In this document: positions 35,061 to 45,507 of the stretch, piece after piece
Position numbering within the stretch: position 1 is the stretch's first letter
Layout of the letters: every line of letters starts with the position of its first letter
From: Macrothele yani
Taxonomy: Eukaryota; Arthropoda; Arachnida; Araneae; Macrothelidae
Length of the DNA: 64,000 nucleotides
NCBI GenBank assembly: GCA_039090855.1
Contig: CM077005.1
Location: 74,892,607-74,956,606, forward strand
Direction: 5' to 3'
The notes under the pieces: generated by a model
Told to the model about the DNA's origin: nothing
The model's database searches: none
What the model saw: only the letters and a program-made list of their open reading frames with translations
Position numbers and translations under genes: made by a program

Positions 35061-35814
35061 GATATATTATTGAACACTTTTGCTTGCTGGAGATCCTTGA
35101 CAACAGAAGGAAATGACTTAAGTCGATTGAAGTAGGTTTTAGCCCACAGATGTTCCTTGCGAAGGTAGGAGAGTCATTGAGACAGGCTTTGTATCTGATC
35201 TAACACAAGAGGGAGAAACGATGCCTACTTTGTACGTAATGCATGCGTTGTGGAGTAGTCTGTCTTGTTTGACAGATATTGATGAAAATCATCAAATGAA
35301 ATCGGCCCAGTAGGAACAGAGGCATCCTTAAAACAATCGACTAGTTCATCAAAATTGGGAGGAGGCTCTTCATCACCATGAAAAGCAGAGGCAGCAGCTT
35401 TCGATGGTGAGTTTTGACGGGAGGCACCGCCAGAACGGGGTGAGGATCTTTGTGAAGTAGAAGTCAGCCTTTTCGACTGTCGTCTTCGAAAGGATCCTCG
35501 GCGTTTCAACGGAGGTGCAGTCGAACTTTCATCACACCGCGACGTGTGGCCTGAAAGTTCATCATCGGCAGGTTCATTGGTGTCGATGTTGAGGGCTGGG
35601 GAAAGACCCTCTGTAAGGGACTCTGAAGCAGAATGCTGTCGTAAGGGAATTGAACAACATAGTGAGGGAAATTCTAGTTGTAAGTCCAGGGATTGAACAT
35701 TCGAAGACGTGCGTTGACCAAACCCTGCAGTCGACGGTTTTGCAATTTTCGTCTCTGGAGCTTTCTGTGCAGTGGTTGAAGCTGTTGATCGGCTCGGAAG
35801 AGGGCCAGAAACTT

Positions 35815-35994
35815 GTAACGTACCAGGAGATGTGACGTACCTGCCCGAAGGACGTACACGACATAAAGGCAGATAGCAATCAGAACAAAACGTCCGCGTA
35901 GCTCAATTGGTAGAGTGACTTATTCCGGAATGAGGGGATCCGGGTTCGAATCCTGGCGTGGACAGAAATGACGGAGGAATTTACTTCGTTATAA
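35815..35994 (+). mobile_element. SINE-like unit with internal tRNA-like sequence, copy 1
   Basis: A head of about 77 bp (GTAACGTACCAGG to AACAAAAC), a 72-bp tRNA-like segment (35,892-35,963), and a 30-bp tail ending TTTACTTCGTTATA. The tRNA part has acceptor pairing (GTCCGCG with CGTGGAC), a D-stem GCTC and GGTTCGAATCC; the anticodon stem does not pair, so it is not a functional tRNA gene. A loop TTCCGGA would read as an Arg-like CCG anticodon. The strand is set by the tRNA direction. Confidence 0.65.
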
Positions 35995-36139
35995 TGGCGC
36001 CCAAACTATCCGGATGACCCGACCGTTCAAAATCTCGCAATGGTGTGATGTTATTTCCACACCGCGAGATAGGAAAAATAAGAGAATCCCTTCTCCAGCA
36101 CTTCGAAAAAAATAATAAATAAAAAAATAGGGGAGATGA

Positions 36140-36320
36140 TGTAACGTACCAGGAGATGTGACGTACCTGCCCGAAGGACGCACACGACATAAAGGCAGAT
36201 AGGAATCAGAATAAAACGTCCGCGTAGCTCAATTGGTAGAGCAACTTATTCCGGAATGAGGGGACCCGGGTTCGAATCCTGGCGCGGATAAAAATGACGG
36301 AGAAATTTACTTCGTTATAA
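36140..36320 (+). mobile_element. SINE-like unit with internal tRNA-like sequence, copy 2
   Basis: Near-identical to copy 1 (start offset 325 bp), with the tRNA-like part at 36,218-36,289. The D-stem here is GCTC/GAGC, fully paired, while the last acceptor bases have changed (GGAT instead of GGAC). The 145 bp between the copies (35,995-36,139) ends in an A-rich run, suggesting tandem duplication of a longer block. Confidence 0.65.
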
Positions 36321-37639
36321 ACTGTAGAAGTATTATTAGGAGCCTGTGATGCCAGATGTGGGCAGTGCACACGTAAATGATTCTCCCCGTGACAATAAGT
36401 GCAGTGGAGGGAAGTGCTCACTTCAATTCGTCTCCGTTGCTGTCCGCAACGAACGTTGAGAATCTTTGGGCAGGCGAGCAAGTGTTCATCAGATGGAAAG
36501 AGTACTCTGGCACTTCGACGAAATCATCCTATTGACTTATCGTCCGGATCTCTCGGTGCAGCTGAAAGAGTAGGCACGGGCACAACAACCCGGTCGAACT
36601 TACTGAGAACAGTGCACAGCGTAACGCCTGAGACATCACGTGGAACCGGGTAAAAGGTCACCTGAATGGGCCGTTGTGAGACAGGTTCTGGTAGTAAATG
36701 GACGTCTTTGAGGGATAAACCCTCTATCATGACAAGATCAGCATGCTCTTTAAGAGCAAAGTATACTAACACCGCTCGAGGTTTACGAGCCATATGAGTA
36801 GTACTGGCTCCAGCTGGAAGTAACTTCTTGAGAGCAAGACTATATTCTTTCAACATTGTATCGGGTAGTGCGTCAAAACACACTCCGAAGTCCAAGGTAT
36901 AATGGAATTTTTTACCCTCAGGGGAATCTTCGGGAATGTCAATTTTGGCAGTAGAGCCATCTACCCTGACGTATGAGTCTGGTAGGACTTCTGCAACAAA
37001 TTTGAAAGAAGCTTTGCTCCAGTAAGGGCGGCAGAGTACGCCCTAGGAGCAGGGCTAGTGTGCGAGGGCTGCGACGCAGCGCGGGTGTCTGGAAGAGGCT
37101 GTTTGAACTGAGTTGAAGTGGAGGATAAATTAGCAGCGCTGTCAGACATATCCATTCCTTCATCTACAACGACAGAGGGTAGCGTCGAACTGACTCACTG
37201 GCCAACGCAGGGCGTGTAGATTGAGCTGTAGACAAGGAGTCACGTGCCACCTCAAGTGGTCGAGTGATGTCTCCATCAAGCATTGTAGGTGATTGGTCTC
37301 GTAACGAGGAGGAGGAGGGAGGAAATACCTCGCTGATATGGGCTGGGATATCGCTCTTATCAGCAGCCGCCGCCGTTGTACATGGCGAGGGCTACCTGAG
37401 AAATCGACCAGCTTGGTCGAGAATTCAAATGATGATAACAGAAAAAATAAACTACTCACCAACTTGGGAGATGTAACAAAACAAAGCACAAACCTTCATC
37501 TTGAAGAAGCACAAAAGAAAAATGACGAGCCATACGTTAAAACACACCAAATAGGCACAAAACACGGAGCTCAGAAAAGCGTGACTTAGGCCAATGGTGG
37601 ACCTACACCGTACTAGTGTATGTCAATAAATGCTATATT

Positions 37640-37689
37640 GTGTTATATATATATATATATATATATACTATAAGGTATGTATATATATA
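37640..37689. repeat. TA microsatellite
   Basis: An uninterrupted TA run near 37,644-37,668 and a second short TATATATA before 37,690. It is the target site of the adjacent Tc1 element. Confidence 0.9.
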
Positions 37690-37721
37690 CACTGAAGAGC
37701 AATTGAATTAGAGATACCTGT

Positions 37722-38826
37722 CTAGTAACGTGTAGCACCACCTTTCGCCCTGATCACGGCGGCGATTCGTCTCGTCATGGACTCGACAAGACACCGGAAG
37801 CGTTGGGAAGCCATACTGATCCACGACCCTTGAACAAGCTCCCACAGTTCACGAAGATTTGATGGAGGAGGGTTAGAGCCTCGAACATCTCTCTCGATGG
37901 CATCCCAGATGTTCTCAATAGGACTGAGGTCAGGTGACCTAGCTGCCCAAGAAAGCGAGGTCACGTAGGTGGAGTGTTCATCCAACCATTCTGATACAAT
38001 TCGGGAGTGATGGCACGGTTCATTGTCTTGTTGCAAGATGACGTCCCAATCTCCCTTTGTGATGACAATTAGCTCCCGTTTGTGCGTTGAAGATGCACAA
38101 ACGGGAGCTATTTGTCATCCAGGATATCCCGGTAACGTTGACCGCTGAGGGACGATGTCACACTTACCAGGGATCCCATTTAAGTCCACGTAAACAGTCC
38201 CCAGACGAGAATAACACCCCCAGCAGCTTGAAGAGCACCCTGCTGACAAGAAGGATCCAGCGCTTCATGTGGTTTGCGCCGTACTCGTATCCTGCCATCC
38301 GCATGTACCAACGTGAATCTCGACTCATCAGCCCAGGTAACATTTTCCCACATGCCTAGGGTCCAGTGGTGATGTTACCTCGCCCATGCTAATCTTTGTA
38401 CCCTGTGATGTGCGGTCAGCAGCGGTACCCTCGTGGGACGATGGCTTCTATACCCCATAGCGAGGAGATGGTTCTGGATGGTGCGGCTGCTTACACGTTT
38501 ATGTGCACCAGAGTTAAATTGCCGAGTGATTTCTTGCACTGTGGCCCGTCTATCCGCTGTTACGATGCGAGCTAGCCGACGATGACCACGCTCATCCACA
38601 CGCTGTTGTCCACGGCAATTGGCCCTTGCAAGGATGGTTTTACCGGATTCGATGTGCTCACGGTGCACCCGTGACACAATGGCTCGTGAAATCCCAGTAC
38701 TTGCACGACTGCCTGGATGGAGTGACCCTTTCTTTGGGCCCCGACAAGTTTCCCACATCTAAATGCGCTTAGATCCTTCGTCTTACCCATACTGCGTCCG
38801 ACGCTTACTGATTCAAGTCGAATCAC
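37722..38826 (-). pseudogene. Tc1-family transposase pseudogene (36-residue D-E spacing)
   Basis: The start lies in 38,826-38,572 (SMGKTKDLSAFRCGKLVGAQRKGHSIQAV, helix-turn-helix), continuing in 38,758-38,375 (IVSRVHREHI, second helix-turn-helix, TRVPLLTAHHRVQRLAWAR). The first Asp is in WADESRFTLVHADGR near 38,330. The C-terminal frame 38,036-37,722 has QQDNEPCHH (second Asp) and SPDLSPIENIWD (Glu after 36 residues) and ends AKGGATRY. A palindromic duplication at 38,061-38,119 and frame breaks inactivate it. All three catalytic residues remain. Confidence 0.85.
38061..38119. repeat. 25-bp-arm hairpin within the transposase
   Basis: Arms 38,061-38,085 and 38,095-38,119 are reverse complements with one mismatch, separated by GTTGAAGAT. 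It sits where the transposase frame changes. Confidence 0.9.
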
Positions 38827-38943
38827 TCCTTAAATTATCGGATCGCTGCATACGTCATGTCGTTTCCTTTTACAGGGCCGCCCACAGTGCCACATTTGCA
38901 TAACGCCAGCTGTCTCTAATTCAATTGCTCTTCAGTGTATATA

Positions 38944-40340
38944 CACTGGCGGAAAGTGAAAAAAGAACACCAAGAAGGAGAAGTCTGATACCAATAAAAT
39001 TTATACAGCATAATAACGTAATACAGAGGATAACGTGATCAAAACATTATGGCAAAATATAGCTGTATTTGCTGGTAAACTGAAAAATAACATTTCCATG
39101 TGACATGGTTAGTAAGAGGTTGAACCACCATGAACTGCGTCACACTGTGCAATTCTGGCATGGAGTCTGTCGGGCAGATGTTGGATGCAAATTTGGGGTA
39201 TTGAGTTCCAAGCATCCTGAACCTGGACGCGTAAATCGGGGATGGTCGTGGCTGGCCGTGGAAACCGGATAAGTCGTTGTCCAATAAAATCCCACACGTA
39301 ATCAATGGGAGACAAATCCGGTGAACGTGCAGGCCATGGAAGTTGTCTCACACCCTGAAGTGCATGTTGCGTTGCATGTGCTGTGTGTGTGCGTGCGTTA
39401 TCTTGCTGGAAAACACCACGATGGACCGACCTTACAAATGGCACAACAACGGGCTGAATGATCTTGTTGATGTAGGAGGTGCTGTTTAACGTACCCGGTA
39501 CAAACACTAGTTGTGCACGGGAGTGATAGCTGATCGCTCCCCACACCAGGAGACCAGGTGTAGGCCCTGTGTGTCTCTGGCGGATGCAAGAATGGTGGAG
39601 ACTCTCACCTGTGCGTCTGCGAACACGCTTTCATCGCTGAACACGACAGATCGCCATTGCGTTCTCCAGTGCAGACGTTGGAGTCACCACGGCAGCCGTT
39701 CGTGACGGTGGGCTGGAGTCAGAGGTACACATGGCAGAGGCACACGTGCACGTAGTCCTGCATCCAGTAGACGGCTGCGGATTGTTCGCACAGTCACCTC
39801 AGGTGCAACGGCAGCTCGGATTTGCGTCGCAGTGAATGTTCTGCTTGACAACGCCGCTTTTCTTATGCGTCGATCGGTCTGCTCATCAGTCCGTCTGTGA
39901 CTCTCGGTTCCACGTCTTATAGTTTGGGAATGTTTTTCGGATCATCTACGCCACCATCGTACCACCACCGGTACTTCCCGTCCAATTCGTTCCGCAATAC
40001 GACGATACGACCACCCGGCCTCGCGGAGTCCGACTAGACGACCTCGCTCAAAGTCCGATAACTGCTGAAATCGTACACGTCTTCCATGTCCAGGCATTGC
40101 AGCTTCTCCAGGATCTTCGCACGTGTCCGTACGCCGACGACTGATTACATTCACTTTGCCGTAGTCCTTAAATACCACCGACGATAATTTGCATATTATG
40201 CAGTGCTGTGGCGTAAGCGCTCACCGGTTGGTCCCGAAATTAACATCACACCTAAGTAAACTCGACCCCATTAACATATGTAAATTTCATGATCGTCCGC
40301 CAATTCATTCTTGGTGTTCTTTTTTCACTTTCCGCCAGTA
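38944..40340 (-). mobile_element. IS630/Tc1/mariner-family transposon (1.4 kb) with an Asp-type triad
   Basis: Terminal inverted repeats of about 32 bp: left ACTGGCGGAAAGTGAAAAAA onward from 38,945, right its complement ending near 40,339. TATA sequences flank both sides. A broken transposase lies on the minus strand. Confidence 0.9.
39109..40130 (-). pseudogene. Transposase pseudogene with 32-residue D-D spacing
   Basis: The helix-turn-helix N-terminus is in frame 40,178-39,942, probably starting at the internal Met of MPGHGRRVRFQQ (SDFERGRLVGLREAGWSYRR). The first Asp lies near 39,640 (VVFSDESVF). The C-terminal frame 39,546-39,109 has MWGAISYHSRA, VFQQDNARTH (second Asp) and SPDLSPIDYVWDFIG. 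The third acidic residue is Asp, not Glu, and only 32 residues separate it from the second, because the helix between them is two residues shorter than in Tc1. The end GGSTSY is Tc1-like. Frame breaks near 39,560 and 39,900 inactivate it. Confidence 0.8.
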
Positions 40341-40433
40341 TATATAGGCGACGACCGTAAGATGGGCAACTCCATCTCGGAAATTACCAAAAATTTGTAT
40401 TTATAGGATCAACAATTTTAAGGGTGTAACTTG

Positions 40434-40597
40434 TATAACGAAGTAAATTTCTGCGTCATTTTTGGTCTACGCCGGGATTCGAACCAGAGGCCGCTTATTC
40501 CGGAACAAGTCGCTCTACCAACTGAGCTACGCAGACATTTGTTCTGAATCCTATCTGCCTTTATGTCATGTGCGTCCTGCTGGCAGGTACGTCACAC
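40434..40597 (-). mobile_element. SINE-like unit with internal tRNA-like sequence, copy 3 (inverted)
   Basis: Reverse-oriented relative of the units at 35,815 and 36,140. The tRNA-like part (40,465-40,536) has a complete seven-pair acceptor stem including one G-T pair, a paired D-stem, A-box GCGTAGCTCAGTTGG and B-box GGTTCGAATCC. The same head and tail flank it, which shows the mobile unit is larger than the tRNA. Confidence 0.65.
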
Positions 40598-40609
40598 TTG
40601 GACTACAGC

Positions 40610-41530
40610 ACTTTAGGGAAAACATACAGAGTGCGAGACCGGGTGGCCGTAGAAAAGTCCTGCACGATCGTGGGCAGCGGCGTGTGGCGCACATCGTAAC
40701 ATCCCCCAGAGTGCAACATTGCTGCAAAAAACAGCGCAGTTCATTTCTGGGGGTAAGTAGTAGCATCATCGTTCTGACAGTGTAATATTTCCTGTGTTCT
40801 ATGGAATTCCGGGGCAGACTACCCACTCAGGTGCCATTGCTGACCCGACGACACAAGGCTGTAATCCTTGCCTGGGCTCGGGAAACCAGCATTGGACGCA
40901 AAACGACTGGAAATGTGCAGCTTTGTTCAACGAATCGCGGCGTTATTTGTTTCGGGCAGATGCCCGAATCCGGGTGGGGCGACAACCTCACAAAGCAATC
41001 CATCGCTTATGCCTACAAGGGAGAAGGCTTACAAGGGTTATGCCTACAAAGGAGGGTGCAGGCTGGCGGCGGCCCTGTTATGGTTTGGGGTGTTTTCAGC
41101 TGGCACGCATTAGGTCATTTTATTTATCTGAAAACGGCTCTCACCGGTGAAGGCTACGTAGCCGTCCTTGGTGATCATTTGCACCCTTTCATGTTACACA
41201 ATCACTCCCACGGGTGCGACCTCCTTTAGAACGACAAAGCGCCTCCCCACACGTACATAATCGTCCGATTATGGCTATAGGAACATTCCATGGAGTTTGG
41301 CATCCTGACTTGGCTCCTCGTTTGCCTGATTTAAACGCCATCGAACACTTTTGGGATGCTGTTCAACATGCCGAATCGTCCGACATAAAATACCATGGAA
41401 TTGTGGAATGCTATTCAGGAAGTGTAGCGTGCACTTTCTTTGCAGTGCTATAGAGAGTTGGTGGGGTTCATGCCCCGTCCCGTTGCTACCGTTATCCGAT
41501 CTCGTGGAGGACCAACGCGGTATTAGAGAA
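40610..41530 (+). pseudogene. Tc1 transposase pseudogene, heavily decayed
   Basis: Recognisable blocks in shifting frames: GQRRVAHIVTS, GRLPTQVPLLTRRHKAVILAWARE, LFRADARIRVGRQPHKAIHR (after the first Asp region, where NESRR replaces DESR), GGGPVMVWGVFSWHALGHF, DHLHPFML, and NDKAPPH where QQDNAPPH would be expected. Stops interrupt the catalytic end (41,229 and later). The second catalytic Asp appears shifted or lost. No inverted termini were identified. A SINE-like unit lies directly upstream. Confidence 0.75.
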
Positions 41531-41599
41531 GTATCCCAGTTTTTTTGGCACTTCGCTGTACATATTTCAATTTGTACTGCAATAACCACATGCTGAGCC

Positions 41600-42008
41600 C
41601 CCTTACTCTTTAGAACACAATAACGACGGCTATGAAATACGAAAATAAAAATGTGCCTTTTTGTATACTCTCGATGTGGGTAACTCTTCTTATCATACCA
41701 GTATTACATGAATACTGTAAAACTTTCAGTTACAAGTTAATAATTCCTTTTCGAAACGTACGCTAGTTGTCTTCCGTTAGGTGTAGAAATGTTCAATATT
41801 TTAATCTCCTAATCCCATATCAAGCTGGTCATGAACGAATCTATGTGCTCTACCTTTTAAACTAACTGCCACTTGTGATGTGCTAAAAGAGTTAAATCGC
41901 CTTTCATGTGTGTCAGTTGGTCTTTTATCTGCACAAATCAGATTGTTATGATACTGAGGCACACATAAAGCTGTTAATGTATTTGATTTCCATGCGAAAC
42001 ATTAGTTG
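41600..42008. other. No recognisable feature
   Basis: Anonymous AT-rich DNA between the Tc1 pseudogene and the mariner derivative. Confidence 0.5.
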
Positions 42009-42010
42009 TA

Positions 42011-42692
42011 CGAGGTCTGACAATAAAGTAATTAGTTTGGGTCGAAAGAACACATTTACTTACACGTTTAATCAACTACAATGTGATAACCTTCGAAGTA
42101 GTTCCCTTGAGCTTGCATACACTTATTCCAACAGTGCTGCCATTGCAGGTAGCAGCTGTGGAACTCATCAGCTGAGACACTGTTTAAGGCCTGCGTCACA
42201 GCCTTTTGGGCGTCTGCTGCTGTGTCAAAATGGCGTCCTTTCACAACTAATTTCAGTTTGGGAATTAAAAAAGTCGCAAGGAGCCATATCGGGTGAATAA
42301 GGAGGATGCGGTAGTGCGGTATGGGACGGGGCATTATCGTGATGTCAGTCAGCATTCGACGAACACTTTCGCGATTCATGTTCAGTTCTTCCGCTATCAT
42401 TCTCACTGTATTTCGCCTATCACGTCGCACAACTTCACGTACCAGGTCTGTGTTGTCCTCTGTCCGTGTTGTTGTTGGTCGCCCACTCCTGTGTTCGTCT
42501 TCCACATTGGTTCTGCCCTCACACAACATTTTGTGCCAGCGGAAGGCTTGTGCTCTTGACATTACCTCATTGCCGAAAGCCTGCTGCAGTTCTCCGTACG
42601 TTACCGCCGCATTTTCACCGAGTTTTACACAAAAAAAGATGGCATAATCGTGCGCGACAAAATCAGTCTCATTACTTAATTGTCAGACCTCG
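42011..42692 (-). mobile_element. mariner deletion derivative with both ends
   Basis: Inverted termini CGAGGTCTGACAATAAAGTA (left) and CGAGGTCTGACAATTAAGTA (right, reversed) are flanked by TA (42,009-42,010 and 42,693-42,694). At 682 bp it is about half a typical mariner. It encloses a transposase whose middle is deleted. Confidence 0.9.
42068..42650 (-). pseudogene. mariner transposase, internally deleted
   Basis: The N-terminal helix-turn-helix (FGNEVMSRAQAFRWHKMLCEGR) and second DNA-binding region (TEDNTDLVREVVRRDRRNTVRMIAEELNMNRESVRRML) are followed directly by sequence just before the third catalytic Asp (SPDMAPCDFF, in a shifted frame near 42,290) and the C-terminus (EFHSCYLQWQHCWNKCMQAQGNYFEG). 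The first two catalytic Asp regions are gone. The product of frame 42,562-42,068 would keep DNA binding without catalysis, which in principle could repress relatives; this is speculation. Confidence 0.85.
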
Positions 42693-43964
42693 TATAATAA
42701 TTACTGTTAATAATGCACATTGTACTTCGGGCCACATAAATGTGTTGTGCGTTTTATATGACTGACGATGAAAGATATCTTGTAGCATATATCTCTAATT
42801 TTAATCTACCTTTTGAGTTTCAGTGTTTTCATACACATTTTGTTTCTTCTCTTTAAATATTTTCTGACTTAACGCCACAGAATTTCTCCCAGAGAGTTTA
42901 TGAAAGTTGGCAGCCTCACAGTGGGTCAAAGTGCAATCACACGTAAAGAAAAAATGTTCTGGGATGTTGAGAAGAGCGAATTGTATGAGCAGAGCTGGAG
43001 AGCGATATTGTAAGAGCTTTGTTATACTGAATAATGTTAAGCAAAGCTGTATAGTGTGCAGAATACTAAAGCTACGTTCTGAGTTCGTGGTGTTATACTA
43101 TCTATACTATGTGAACAGAGATCTTAGTAAAACGCGCAATTTTGTTGAGGACGACGTCTTTATTAAAAGACAATTTGCCGTGCTGGCTGAAACGATAAGA
43201 AAAAGTGGATTCGGATTTTGTAAATACTGTCTCATAACTTACGCTAGCCATTAATTTGAAGTGTCTTCTTTCTGCTTAGATATTTCCGTGCTTAGTTAAG
43301 ATTCCAGCTGTTACGAAACAACTACTTAGAATAATCAGGGATGGCAAAGTAAAGTCTACAACCTTTAAATTGAAGAAAGGTTGAGATAAACTTTAAACGC
43401 AATATTATTTTTACAATTCAAACCCGTTTATTCTGTACTGCCCAAAATACTTAGAGATAGACACTATTTATAGTTCTCCAAATACAGCGTAATATTCTCG
43501 AGTTTTGTTTGTTCTTTTTCGTATTATTTGCGGTGACGTACCGAAAAAGAGACCAAGCCACGTCCAAAACTGGAAGTGGAAGTTTAAAATTGAGAAATAT
43601 GCGGAGAGGTATAAACCGTTAACAAAATGGTTTTAAAATACATGACGAGGAAAGTTGAAATTAGAGTATTCAGAATTAAAACACGTAGTCAATCAATGGT
43701 TTTTAAATGAATGGAAGAATCATTAAATAAATGGAGGTCATTTATCTCTTCGTACAGGGAGTTTAAATAAATAAATGAGGTAGTTTATCCCTTCTTGTCC
43801 TATGACAAGTTACACAAAGCAATAAAGAATAAACGAGCTAATTATAAATTACAGTACCGTTTCTTATTGCCCTTGCTAAAATACAAGTTTGTATACTTAA
43901 AGTTGCAGTTAAAAATAGATGAATAAAGCGCAGGACAATGAGCAATTTCATCAAAGTAAATATA
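42693..43964. other. No recognisable feature
   Basis: Anonymous DNA. The longest ORF (42,907-43,254, plus) has no domain I recognise and is not clearly coding. Confidence 0.5.
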
Positions 43965-45088
43965 CACAGTCGTGACAAATTATTGTGATCACCTCTTACT
44001 TTTGACGTCAACAGCGCGTAGCCAGTTAATGAAGTCACGTGTCGTGAGCTGGCTTGGAGGGTATATACGGTGTGCTGTAGGAATTCTAAAAACATATCAC
44101 TCGTTGCTGTCGTGGATAGAAGGAGGGATTTATCAGATTTGCAAAAAGGGATGATTATCGGCTTTCGGCTACACAAACGACGTGAAAACTGCCGAGCACC
44201 ACGTGCCATTGATGTGAGAGGTGAACGTCGACTGCGAAGGTGCGTGAGGGCCGATCGACACGCTACACTGGAGCAACTCACTAGCCGAATGAACCAGGGG
44301 GCTACCGGAAGTGTGTCTAAAAGGACAGTTCAGCGAATCCTGCTGCGTATGAGGCTCTGATGCAGACGGATGGTCAATACACCTATGCTAACGAAGGTGC
44401 ATCGGCAGAGAAGGCTTATATTTGCCCGGCAGTATCGGAATTGGGCCTCCTCTGATTGGCAAAGGTTTGCCTTCCCCGATGAGTCACATTTTCTGTTTCA
44501 TCGAATGGATGGACGTTGGCGTATAAGGCGAAAAAACATCAGAGAACAAACACTCTTCAACCATTGCTGTAACAAAAGAAGCTGGCGTGGGCAGCGTTAT
44601 GGTCTAGGGAATGTTTTCGTGGCATTCTCTGGGTCCATTCATACCTGTAGAAGGCACTACGGGCCGAATTCGTTATGAATCCATCCTTGCAGATCACGTA
44701 CTCCCATACATGCTGATTGTCTCCCCTGGTGCGGATGGGAGTTTCCATCACGACAACGATACGTGTGACACAGCTAGAAATGTCCGAGAGTGGTTGGAAG
44801 ACCACGATGAAGACTCCAAAGTACTTTCCTGGCCCCCTAATTCCCCAGACTTAAACCAAATTGAGCATCTGTGGGATCACCTCGATCGTGTTTTTCTCTC
44901 TGTGAATCATCCAGCACGCACCCTCCAGCCGCCGTCAGATGCACTGCAGTCAGCATGGCTCCACATACCTGTGAACACCTTCCAGCAATTTATTAAGGCA
45001 CTCCCATTCCGTCGAGCTGCTGTCCGCGCTGCGCACGGCGGTTACTCTGGATATTAGCTGGTGGTCACAATAATGTGACTCAACTGTG
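43965..45088 (+). mobile_element. Tc1-like transposon, complete ends (1,124 bp)
   Basis: Inverted termini CACAGTCGTGACAAATTATT (left) and, reversed from the right, CACAGTTGAGTCACATTATT; TA lies outside both ends. It contains a transposase on the plus strand. Confidence 0.85.
44130..45054 (+). pseudogene. Tc1-family transposase pseudogene (36-residue D-E spacing)
   Basis: DNA-binding part in 44,070-44,360 (GMIIGFRLHKRRENCRAPRAIDVRGERRLRRCV, MNQGATGSVSKRTVQRIL). The middle, 44,370-44,678, has FAFPDESHFLFHRMDGRWR with the first Asp. The C-terminal frame 44,611-45,057 has MFSWHSLGPFIPVEG, SFHHDNDTCDT (second Asp), SPDLNQIEHLWDHL (Glu after 36 residues) and ends AAHGGYSGY. Few breaks (near 44,355 and 44,610) make this the least decayed Tc1 gene in the window. 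Confidence 0.85.
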
Positions 45089-45208
45089 TAGTAACACACG
45101 CTTCAGCGAGTATCACCAGTACGGATTAAAGAAATTACAACGTATTAACAAAGTAGCGACAAATAACAGGCTCGATATCACGCATGCTATAGCCATTTTT
45201 CACGGTGT

Positions 45209-45370
45209 CACGTCAATTCGTCGCGTGCGTCAATTCGTCGACTACGACAATTCGTCGCGCGACAATTCGTCGCATGCGTCAATTCGTCGAGCGTCAATTC
45301 GTCGCATGCGTCAATTCGTCGAGCGTCAATTCGTCGCGGACAAATTCGTCGACTACGTCAATTCGTCGCG
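45209..45370 (+). repeat. AATTCGTCG-motif array
   Basis: Ten copies of AATTCGTCG separated by 4-11 bases, most preceded by GTC or GAC. Spacers share GCATGC, GAGC and CTAC variants. It lies 140 bp left of the first satellite monomer of the MULE arm. Confidence 0.9.
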
Positions 45371-45507
45371 TTTACAGATTTTGGTTACATACAAAACGAA
45401 TGCAGGAAAACGTACGCTTTCGAACGTCTTGCTCCCTGATCAAATTCATAAAATTTGGACACACAGACAGGATAGGAATATTACGTTTTTCTTTGGCACT
45501 AAAAATA

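Larger units (their letters stand above)
35225..37200 (-). pseudogene. Copy C ORF1, interrupted
   Basis: Pieces 37,163-36,939, 36,895-36,524, 36,481-36,206 and 35,509-35,225. The 36,895-36,524 frame (FGVCFDALPDTMLKEYSLALKKLLP) corresponds to FGVCFEALPDTPL-type sequence of the intact copy D ORF1. The zinc knuckle CTYCHGENHLRVHC is in 36,481-36,206. A tandem pair of tRNA-containing units splits the gene between the knuckle and the serine/arginine-rich C-terminal part. Frameshifts are present besides the insertion. Confidence 0.75.
29731..37600 (-). mobile_element. L1/Tx1-group non-LTR element, copy C (full length, decayed)
   Basis: Minus-strand order: 5' end with GAGCTCCGTGTTTTG near 37,590-37,565, ORF1 (about 37,440-35,225), ORF2 (about 35,060-31,371) and a 3' untranslated region of about 1.6 kb with an internal tandem repeat. 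The 3' end (TTTTGAAAC near 29,731) resembles the 3' end of copy D. ORF1 is interrupted by two SINE-like units (35,815-36,320). The whole is about 7.9 kb including those insertions. Confidence 0.8.
37690..38937 (-). mobile_element. Tc1-like transposon, complete ends (1,248 bp)
   Basis: Perfect 25-bp terminal inverted repeats beginning CACTGAAGAGCAATTGAATT (37,690-37,714 and 38,913-38,937), flanked by TA on both sides. It contains a broken transposase on the minus strand. Only TATATA separates it from the next Tc1-family element. Confidence 0.95.

Noticed and set aside
35892..36289. Tandem functional tRNA genes
   Set aside because: Acceptor and D stems pair, but the anticodon stem does not, and the copies share long non-tRNA flanks with an inverted distant copy. 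A mobile tRNA-derived unit fits better.
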